This document shows, in pieces, positions 6,425-11,403 of a stretch of DNA of 11,403 bases. A program made the position numbers and the translations under genes. Position 1 is the first letter of the stretch. Each line of letters opens with the position of its first letter. This DNA comes from an uncultured Bacteroidales bacterium (lineage in GTDB: Bacteria > Bacteroidota > Bacteroidia > Bacteroidales > F082): contig CALBNV010000103.1 of NCBI GenBank assembly GCA_937896895.1, positions 1 to 11,403 on the forward strand. The letters run 5' to 3'. Under the pieces are notes generated by a model. That model was not told the DNA's origin. It saw only the letters and a program-made list of their open reading frames with translations, and ran no database searches.

Positions 6425-6448
6425 AAAAGGAGGTCTTCGGACCTCCTT
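6421..6448 (-). terminator. Terminator of tRNA-fMet, overlapping the lipoprotein stop
   Basis: A 9-bp perfect stem (6427-6435 with 6440-6448) lies seven bases beyond the tRNA 3' end. On the minus strand it is followed by TTTTT (6428 down to 6424), so it is best read as the Rho-independent terminator of the tRNA transcript. The TGA stop of lipoprotein copy B (6422-6424) lies in the same bases. On the plus strand the loop is UUCG closed by C-G, with a poor U-tract, so it may also end the convergent operon. Confidence 0.8.
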
Positions 6449-6454
6449 GCCTTG

Positions 6455-6528
<74 letters not shown>

Positions 6529-6548
6529 TCATGTTTGAAATGCGAGTG

Positions 6549-6580
6549 CAAAATTACATCTATTTTCCGCTCGTGTCAAG
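6549..6580 (-). promoter_or_regulatory. Bacteroidota-type promoter of tRNA-fMet
   Basis: On the minus strand, CTTG (6580-6577) serves as the -33 box and TAATTTTG (6556-6549) as the -7 box, with 20 bases between TTG and TA. This is a close match to the TTTG / TAnnTTTG consensus used by the Bacteroidota primary sigma factor. Transcription would start near 6542, about 14 bases before the mature tRNA 5' end at 6528. Confidence 0.75.
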
Positions 6581-6627
6581 TGTTTTTTTAATTTTTTTGA
6601 AAATATTTTGGAAATATTATAATTAAT

Positions 6628-7509
6628 ATGGATCATAAAGCAGGTTACGTCAATATAATTGGCAAGCCAAATGTCGGAAAATCAACGCTTATGAACGATT
6701 TGGTGGGCGAGAAAATCTCCATCATAACGTCGAAGGCGCAGACCACACGTCACCGCATTTTGGGCATCGTGAACGGTGACGACTTCCAGATTGTGTTCTC
6801 CGACACCCCCGGAATCATCAAGAAACCGGCCTACAAGATGCACGAAATAATGAATCAGTTCATCAATGTAGCTTTCATCGACGCCGATTTGATACTCTAC
6901 GTCGTAGATATTACGGACAAGAAAATCGATGAGGAGACAATAGAAAGGGTGAAGAAAACGAACCTCCCGGTGTTCGTCTTGCTCAACAAGATTGACCTGT
7001 CGAGTCAGGACGAGGTGGCAAAAGCGGTTGAATTCTGGCAGAGCGCACTGCCGGAATCGACGGTGTTCCCCGTGTCGGCATTGCATCAGGCGAACATAAA
7101 ATTCGTGTTCGAGAGCATCATCGAGAAACTGCCGAAATGCCCGCCGTACTTCCCGAAAGACGAGCTTACCGACCGCTCGATGCGTTTCTTCATCACCGAA
7201 ATCATCCGCGAGAAAATCCTTCTGAACTATCAGCAGGAGATACCTTACTGCGTGGAGGTCGCCGTCGATGCCTACGAGGAGAGCAAGAGCCTCATCAACA
7301 TCAAGGCCACGATCTACGTCTCGCGCGACTCGCAGAAGGCTATAATAATAGGTAGGGGCGGCAGCGCGATAAAGAAAGTCGGCATACAGTCACGCGCCGA
7401 CATCGAGGAGTTCGTCGGGAAGAAGGTGTTCCTCGACCTCAACGTGAAGGTTGACAAGGACTGGCGTGACAACGAGGAGGAGCTGAGACATTTCGGGTAC
7501 GAAGCGTGA
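6628..7509 (+). CDS. era: GTPase Era
   Basis: This 293-residue protein is an essential-type GTPase that binds the 3' end of 16S rRNA and helps mature the small ribosomal subunit, acting in the cytoplasm at the membrane face. The GTPase domain shows G1 GKPNVGKS (12-19), a switch region with TTRHR (39-43), G3 DTPG (59-62), G4 NKID (120-123) and G5 SAL (150-152). The C-terminal KH RNA-binding domain (about 195-285) carries the loop IIGRGGSAIKKVG (240-252) with GRGG at 242-245. Length is typical (about 300). The ATG at 6628 puts G1 at the usual distance from the N-terminus. It is transcribed divergently from tRNA-fMet, across a 99-base AT-rich spacer in which I find no clear plus-strand promoter. 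It is followed by der after 114 bases. Confidence 0.96.
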   Translation: MDHKAGYVNIIGKPNVGKSTLMNDLVGEKISIITSKAQTTRHRILGIVNGDDFQIVFSDTPGIIKKPAYKMHEIMNQFINVAFIDADLILYVVDITDKKIDEETIERVKKTNLPVFVLLNKIDLSSQDEVAKAVEFWQSALPESTVFPVSALHQANIKFVFESIIEKLPKCPPYFPKDELTDRSMRFFITEIIREKILLNYQQEIPYCVEVAVDAYEESKSLINIKATIYVSRDSQKAIIIGRGGSAIKKVGIQSRADIEEFVGKKVFLDLNVKVDKDWRDNEEELRHFGYEA

Positions 7510-7541
7510 TTTTGTTAAGAGTTAAAAGAGGAGAGATAAGA

Positions 7542-7622
7542 GAGCCGCGTAGCGGTTTCATATCCGTAGAAATTAGAAATGAATTGAAAACGAGCCGCAT
7601 AGCGGTTCCATATCCGTAAAAA
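7542..7622. repeat. Pair of 31-bp REP-like units before der
   Basis: Two units, 7542-7572 and 7592-7622, match at 28 of 31 bases and start exactly 50 bases apart. Each begins with GAGCCGC, contains a small inverted repeat CCGC-GTA-GCGG (7545-7555) or CCGC-ATA-GCGG (7595-7605), and continues with CATATCCGTA. The stem is kept in both copies; the three differences fall in its loop and outside it. The second unit ends one base before the der ATG (7624). The look is that of a dispersed intergenic repeat family, possibly mobilised by a RAYT-like transposase encoded elsewhere. Only two copies are present, and no spacer pattern of a CRISPR is seen. Confidence 0.75.
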
Positions 7623-7623
7623 C

Positions 7624-8931
7624 ATGAGCAATATAGTAGCAATAGTAGGAAGGCCGAATGTAGGCAAATCGACATTATTCAACCGTCTGGTGCAGTCGCG
7701 CCAGGCCATTGTGGAAGCCACGAGCGGTGTCACGCGCGACCGTCATTACGGCCACAGCGACTGGTGCGGCAAGACGTTCACGGTGATTGACACCGGCGGC
7801 TATGTCGTCGGTTCCGAAGACATTTTTGAGGAGGAGATCAGGAAACAGGTTGACCTCGCCATCGACGAGGCTGACGTCATCATCTTCGTCGTTGACGGTC
7901 AGGAAGGCATCCACGTCCTCGACGAAGACGTCGCAGTCATCTTGCGCAGATGCAAGAAGCACGTGATCCTCGCGGTCAACAAGACCGACATACCGAGCAA
8001 GTTCGGGCAGGCGGCGGAGTTCTACGCCCTCGGCCTCGGCGAGATCTTCCCGTTCTCGGCGATGACCGGCACAGGCACCGGCGAGCTTCTCGATGAGGTG
8101 ATGAAATATCTGCCGCAGGACGAGACGGAAGACTATTCCGGGCTTCCGAGGTTCGCCGTCGTGGGACGCCCAAACGTCGGCAAGTCGTCGATAATCAACG
8201 CGTTCCTCGGACAGGAGCGACATATCGTGACCGACATCGCCGGCACGACACGCGACACCAACAACACGCGTTTCAACGCCTTCGGCATGGACTTCATGCT
8301 CGTTGACACCGCCGGACTGCGCAAGAAATCGAAGGTGTATGAAAACATCGAGTTCTATTCGGTGATGCGTTCCATCCGCGCCATCGAGGAGTGCGACGTC
8401 GCCGTGCTGATGATCGACGCGACGCAGGGATTCGAGTCACAGGACATGAACATCCTGCGTCTCATCGAGAAAAACAAGAAAGGCCTCGTCATGGTCGTCA
8501 ACAAATGGGACCTGATAGAGAAAGACTCCAACACTCACCTCAAGTTCGAGAACGCCATCCGCGAGAAGACAGCGCCGTTTGTCGATTACCCGATAATCTT
8601 CACCTCGGCTATCAACAAGCAGAGGACGTTCAAGGTGCTTGAGACACTGCATGATGTCTATGAGAACCGTGAGCGTAAAGTGCCGGTGCGTGAGCTGAAC
8701 GACACTATGCTTGAGATCATCAACTCGCAGCCTCCGCAGATAGCGTCGCGTGGCAGATTCCTGAAAATCAAGTATATAACGCAACTCAAGAGCCCGACAC
8801 CGCAGTTCATCTTCTTCTGCAACCTGCCGAAGGACGTCAAGGAACCGTATGTGCGCTATCTTGAGAACAAAATCAGGAGTCTGTGGGACTTCCACGGAGT
8901 GCCGATACAACTGTTTTTCAGGGAGAAATAA
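7624..8931 (+). CDS. der: Ribosome biogenesis GTPase Der (EngA)
   Basis: This 435-residue cytoplasmic double GTPase is needed for assembly or stability of the 50S ribosomal subunit. The first G domain has GRPNVGKS (9-16), DTGG (56-59) and NKTD (119-122). The second has GRPNVGKS (181-188), DTAG (228-231) and NKWD (293-296). A KH-like domain (about 350-435) follows, which contacts rRNA in the family. Length is standard (about 435-490). The ATG at 7624 sits right before the first G1 strand, as expected. It lies directly after era, separated by 114 bases holding the REP-like pair. Its TAA shares one base with the ATG of the S4-domain gene (TAATG), indicating coupling. Whether der has its own promoter in the spacer is not clear from sequence. 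Confidence 0.97.
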   Translation: MSNIVAIVGRPNVGKSTLFNRLVQSRQAIVEATSGVTRDRHYGHSDWCGKTFTVIDTGGYVVGSEDIFEEEIRKQVDLAIDEADVIIFVVDGQEGIHVLDEDVAVILRRCKKHVILAVNKTDIPSKFGQAAEFYALGLGEIFPFSAMTGTGTGELLDEVMKYLPQDETEDYSGLPRFAVVGRPNVGKSSIINAFLGQERHIVTDIAGTTRDTNNTRFNAFGMDFMLVDTAGLRKKSKVYENIEFYSVMRSIRAIEECDVAVLMIDATQGFESQDMNILRLIEKNKKGLVMVVNKWDLIEKDSNTHLKFENAIREKTAPFVDYPIIFTSAINKQRTFKVLETLHDVYENRERKVPVRELNDTMLEIINSQPPQIASRGRFLKIKYITQLKSPTPQFIFFCNLPKDVKEPYVRYLENKIRSLWDFHGVPIQLFFREK

Positions 8932-9314
8932 TGGAAAACGACGAGTTGAGGATAGACAAATGGCTGTGGTGTGCGCGATTGTTCAAGACGCGCACCCTGG
9001 CGGCCGACGCCTGCAAGGGCGGCAAGGTGAAAGTCAACGACGTGTCGGTGAAACCGTCGCGCGACGTGAGGATCGGCGAGGTCATCGCGGTGCAGCAAGG
9101 ACAGCTTCACAAGGTTGTCGAAGTGCTGAGCATCCCCAAAAGCAGGGTGTCGCCGAAAGACGTGACGAACATCTATGCCGACAGGACGCCGGCGGAGGAA
9201 TACGAGCGCATCGAGTTCATGCACGCCTACAAGACCGAGTTCCGCGACAAAGGCACGGGCCGCCCGACGAAGAAAGAACGCAGGATCCTCGACAAGCTCA
9301 AAGGCGAAGATTGA
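8931..9314 (+). CDS. hslR: S4-domain RNA-binding protein, Hsp15/HslR type
   Basis: This 127-residue basic protein has an S4 RNA-binding domain near its N-terminus: RIDKWLWCARLFKTR (7-21), then GKVKVNDVSVKPSRDVRIGEVI. Its K/R-rich C-terminal tail includes GRPTKKERRILDK. In E. coli, Hsp15 binds stalled 50S subunits that still carry nascent-chain tRNA and helps recycle them; that role is inferred here from family resemblance. The ATG at 8931 is chosen over an earlier in-frame ATG at 8883, because it overlaps the der stop by one base, is preceded by GGGAGA (8921-8926), and gives the usual family N-terminus directly before the S4 motif. Its place after der and upstream of queA fits a ribosome-related operon. 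Confidence 0.88.
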   Translation: MENDELRIDKWLWCARLFKTRTLAADACKGGKVKVNDVSVKPSRDVRIGEVIAVQQGQLHKVVEVLSIPKSRVSPKDVTNIYADRTPAEEYERIEFMHAYKTEFRDKGTGRPTKKERRILDKLKGED

Positions 9315-9334
9315 CGAGATTATATTGAAAACAA

Positions 9335-9790
9335 ATGAATAATATTGAAGAAATAATTGAAAAACTGGACCTTGCGCCTCATCCCGAAGGCGGCTGGTAC
9401 CGTCAGGTCTTCGGCAACGACGCTGACGGCAAGAAACATATCTCCACGATTTACTACATGCTCAACGGCGGGAACTTCTCGGCGTTCCACCGCCTGCACG
9501 GCATGACGGAAATATGGTACCATCACGCAGGGACGCAGCTCGACATCCATATCATCGGCCTTGACGGGAAGCTGACCACGCATCATCTCTCCGCCGGCGG
9601 CGAGATGCAGGTCGTGATAACACCCGGGCAGTGGTTCGCCGCCGAAATACCATCGCGACAAGGCTTCTGCCTCGTAGGTTGCGCCGTCGCACCGGCGTTT
9701 GAGTTTGAGAACTTCGAACTCGGAAAGAAAGAGGAACTGTTGAAAGAGTTCCCGCAATATGAAGAAATCATTGAAAGACTTTGCAGATGA
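9335..9790 (+). CDS. Cupin-fold protein, DUF985 / Cupin_5 family
   Basis: This 151-residue cytoplasmic protein matches the DUF985 (Cupin_5) pattern: LAPHPEGGWYR (13-23), then HRLHGMTEIWYHHAG (52-66), VITPGQWFAAE (94-104) and GCAVAPAFEFENFEL (115-129). The histidines (H52, H55, H63) and E59 lie where cupins bind metals or sugar-like ligands. The biochemical function of this family is not established; some relatives have been likened to sugar epimerases/isomerases or called predicted sugar binders. Length is typical of the family. It starts 20 bases after the S4-domain gene and ends 17 bases before the TSCPD gene, so it is probably in the same operon, although nothing in it points to translation. 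Confidence 0.88.
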   Translation: MNNIEEIIEKLDLAPHPEGGWYRQVFGNDADGKKHISTIYYMLNGGNFSAFHRLHGMTEIWYHHAGTQLDIHIIGLDGKLTTHHLSAGGEMQVVITPGQWFAAEIPSRQGFCLVGCAVAPAFEFENFELGKKEELLKEFPQYEEIIERLCR

Positions 9791-9807
9791 ATTTTAATTA
9801 AGGAAAA

Positions 9808-10065
9808 ATGAAATACCAATACAGGACAGAAGGCACATGCAGCCAGGCGATTGAGTTTGAGATCGAAGACGGCATCTTGAGGAACGTGCAGTTTTACGGC
9901 GGGTGCAACGGCAACACGCAGGGTGTAGCCCGCCTCGTCGAGGGCATGAAAGCGGAAGATGTTGTCGCTCGCCTCGAAGGGATACGCTGCGGCTTCAAAC
10001 CCACGTCGTGCCCCGACCAGCTCAGCCGCGCGATAAAGGCGGCACTGGAGAAAAAGGAGAATTAG
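9808..10065 (+). CDS. Small TSCPD-domain protein (TIGR03905-like)
   Basis: This 85-residue protein has the TSCPD signature: GTCSQAIEFEI (9-19), GGCNGNTQGV (31-40), and CGFKPTSCPDQL (61-72). Four cysteines (C11, C33, C61, C68) are spaced as a possible metal site. The same domain occurs at the C-terminus of adenosylcobalamin-dependent ribonucleotide reductases; the stand-alone form has no known function. It is preceded by AAGGA (9800-9804), a short 3 bases before the ATG. Its end carries AGGAGA, which may serve queA four bases downstream. It is compact and full-length for the stand-alone family. Confidence 0.87.
   Translation: MKYQYRTEGTCSQAIEFEIEDGILRNVQFYGGCNGNTQGVARLVEGMKAEDVVARLEGIRCGFKPTSCPDQLSRAIKAALEKKEN
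10055..10060 (+). promoter_or_regulatory. Shine-Dalgarno-like AGGAGA before queA
   Basis: AGGAGA lies inside the last codons of the TSCPD gene, nine bases before the queA ATG at 10070, which is canonical spacing. It stands out because most starts in this window have only A-rich leaders. Shine-Dalgarno use is generally weak in Bacteroidota, so its effect may be small. Confidence 0.45.
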
Positions 10066-10069
10066 CCAG

Positions 10070-11305
10070 ATGATTTCAGACGTTCAAAATATCAATATCG
10101 CGGAGTACGACTATCCGCTTCCCGACGGGAGAATTGCGAAATATCCTTTGGCCGAGAGAGATGCATCAAAACTTTTGGTGCTAAAAGACAATGAGATACA
10201 TGAAGATCATTTCAGGAACATCGGCAAGTATCTTCCTGAAAAATCAGTTTTGGTCTTCAATGAGACGAAGGTGGTGCGTGCGCGTCTTCAGTTCGTGAAA
10301 GACTCCGGCGCCGCCATCGAGGTGTTCTGCCTGGAGCCGATAACGGGCGACGGCGACTATCAGCTCGCGTTCTCCGCCGGCTCGCCCGTCGAGTGGCGCT
10401 GTCTCGTCGGCAACTCACGCCGCTGGAAAGACGGGCCGCTCACGATGCCGCTGAAAATTAAAGACAAAGACGTTACTCTGGTCGCCGAGCGCATGGAGAA
10501 GACCGACGCTTATTCTGTGATACGTTTCTCATGGAATCCGGCTGACGTCAGCTTCGCGGAGGTGCTTGAAACGGCCGGTGAGATTCCGCTCCCGCCGTAT
10601 CTTCACCGTGAGGCGGAGGCCGGCGACCGCGAACGCTACCAGACCGTGTTCGCGAAGTATGAAGGCTCCGTCGCCGCCCCCACAGCATCGTTGCATCTCA
10701 CCAAACCGCTGATAGCCAAACTGAAAGAACAGGGCCACGACATCGAAGAGGTGACACTCCACGTCGGAGCCGGCACCTTCCGCCCCGTCGCCACCGACAC
10801 CATAGGCGAACACGAGATGCACTCCGAGTCGATAATAGTAAGAAGACAATGCATCGAACATCTGCGCGACAACATCGGCCGCACAATCATTCCGGTAGGC
10901 ACGACATCAATGCGCACCATCGAGTCGGTCTATTGGATCGGCGTGATGTTCATCGAACAAGGCTTTGAGGAACGCAGCATCCATGTGAACCAATGGTTTC
11001 CGTATCAGAAGAGAGAAACTCTGCCGACAGCGAAGGAGTCGCTCGACGCGATCTTGAAATATCTCGACATTCACCACCTCGACGCGCTTCATGCCACGAC
11101 CGCCCTGATGATCGCGCCGTCGTGCCCGATAAGAATCACCAAGGCATTGATTACCAACTTCCATCAGCCGAAAAGCACCTTGCTGCTATTAGTGTCGGCA
11201 CTCATCGGCGACCGCTGGAAAGATGCGTACCGCTACGCCATCGACCACGACTTCAGGTTCCTGAGCTACGGCGACAGCTGCCTGTTTGTACCCAAACCTT
11301 TTTAA
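10070..11305 (+). CDS. queA: S-adenosylmethionine:tRNA ribosyltransferase-isomerase
   Basis: This 411-residue cytoplasmic enzyme transfers and isomerises the ribosyl part of S-adenosylmethionine onto 7-aminomethyl-7-deazaguanine in tRNA, making epoxyqueuosine at wobble position 34. Family blocks are seen in order: FNETKVVRARL (63-73), LPPYLHR (174-180), YQTVFAKYEGSVAAPTASLHL (190-210), VTLHVGAGTFRPV (228-240), HEMHSE (248-253), GTTSMRTIES (277-286), ITNFHQPKSTLL (361-372) and FLSYGDSCLF (397-406). It is longer than E. coli QueA (about 356), like the longer forms I recall from Bacteroidota. The motif PTASLHL departs from the widely conserved PTAGLHF. It starts four bases after the TSCPD gene and is the last gene of the run. 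No clear terminator hairpin follows in 11306-11403. No other queuosine gene is present here. Confidence 0.92.
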   Translation: MISDVQNINIAEYDYPLPDGRIAKYPLAERDASKLLVLKDNEIHEDHFRNIGKYLPEKSVLVFNETKVVRARLQFVKDSGAAIEVFCLEPITGDGDYQLAFSAGSPVEWRCLVGNSRRWKDGPLTMPLKIKDKDVTLVAERMEKTDAYSVIRFSWNPADVSFAEVLETAGEIPLPPYLHREAEAGDRERYQTVFAKYEGSVAAPTASLHLTKPLIAKLKEQGHDIEEVTLHVGAGTFRPVATDTIGEHEMHSESIIVRRQCIEHLRDNIGRTIIPVGTTSMRTIESVYWIGVMFIEQGFEERSIHVNQWFPYQKRETLPTAKESLDAILKYLDIHHLDALHATTALMIAPSCPIRITKALITNFHQPKSTLLLLVSALIGDRWKDAYRYAIDHDFRFLSYGDSCLFVPKPF

Positions 11306-11403
11306 CCAAAACCCAAACCAAAACTCCACCCTCAACTCTCCAAACTTAAAACTCTTTTAACTTTACTCTTTACTCTTTTAACTGAAAAAACTCCACTCTC
11401 AAC
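11306..11403. repeat. Pyrimidine/A-rich simple-repeat spacer after queA
   Basis: This spacer has almost no G on the plus strand and contains nested direct repeats: a 15-bp word AACTCCACyCTCAAC at 11322-11336 and 11389-11403 (one difference), and CTCTTTTAACT at 11352-11362 and 11373-11383. The reverse complement of the latter, AGTTAAAAGAG, also occurs at 7-17 and 7520-7530. No gene or strong hairpin was seen. The window ends inside the second repeat copy, so the array may go on. Confidence 0.7.

Noticed and set aside
6581..6627. Promoter for era in the AT-rich stretch
   Set aside because: TATTTTGG at 6604-6611 is close to the -7 consensus but lacks the TTTG ending and has no matching -33 box, so I could not support a call.
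7542..7622. CRISPR-like repeat pair
   Set aside because: Only two units, an A-rich 19-base gap rather than a spacer of 30 or so bases, no cas genes, and differences within the repeat.
8883..8930. Longer start for the S4-domain protein
   Set aside because: It would overlap der by 49 bases and add 16 residues (MGLPRSADTT...) not expected in the family. The ATG at 8931 forms a TAATG junction and is preceded by GGGAGA.
9320..9757. Minus-strand open frame opposite the DUF985 gene
   Set aside because: The DUF985 motifs on the plus strand are clear, and the antisense product is unlike any family I recognise.

Overview
This window looks like chromosomal DNA from a member of the Bacteroidota, most likely Bacteroidales. 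The evidence is: TAnnTTTG-type -7 promoter boxes; mostly A-rich starts without a strong Shine-Dalgarno sequence; an outer-membrane barrel beside Omp28-type lipoproteins; and AT-rich spacers with simple repeats between fairly GC-rich genes. The species cannot be told from the sequence. No phage, insertion sequence, CRISPR array or plasmid gene is visible.

Layout. (1) 1-1349: a minus-strand M20-family amidohydrolase with a clear intrinsic terminator. It is divergently arranged with a plus-strand mannose-6-phosphate isomerase (manA, 1350-2333), and a probable promoter for each lies in the spacer. (2) 2380-6424: an apparent envelope operon on the plus strand. It encodes a secreted TlpA-like thioredoxin, a DUF6029-like outer-membrane barrel and two tandem copies of an Omp28-related lipoprotein. 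All of these carry paired cysteines (CGPC, CVGGVC, CNNC and CNNC), so an envelope thiol-redox module is a reasonable but untested idea. (3) 6421-6580: a minus-strand initiator tRNA (tRNA-fMet) with its own promoter and terminator. The terminator overlaps the stop codon of the second lipoprotein gene. (4) 6628-11305: plus-strand translation and ribosome-biogenesis genes. These are era, then der, an S4-domain RNA-binding protein (Hsp15/HslR type), a DUF985 cupin, a small TSCPD protein and queA. The genes from der to queA are packed within 0-20 bases of each other.

The most distinctive feature is a tandem duplication of about 950-980 bp. It runs from the 3' end of the barrel gene, through the lipoprotein gene and the hairpin, into the last nine bases of the tRNA-fMet gene. 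It left a second lipoprotein gene, a second hairpin between the two copies, a 9-base tRNA remnant and a shrunken fragment of the barrel gene. The two lipoprotein genes are a mosaic: their last 324 bases (with flank) are identical, their signal peptides nearly so, and the block around residues 91-150 has diverged strongly.

The spacers hold several short repeats that look like members of dispersed families: two 9-bp-period arrays flanking the M20 gene, a pair of 31-bp REP-like units before der, two abutting palindromes before the thioredoxin gene, and a recurring AGTTAAAAGAG word.
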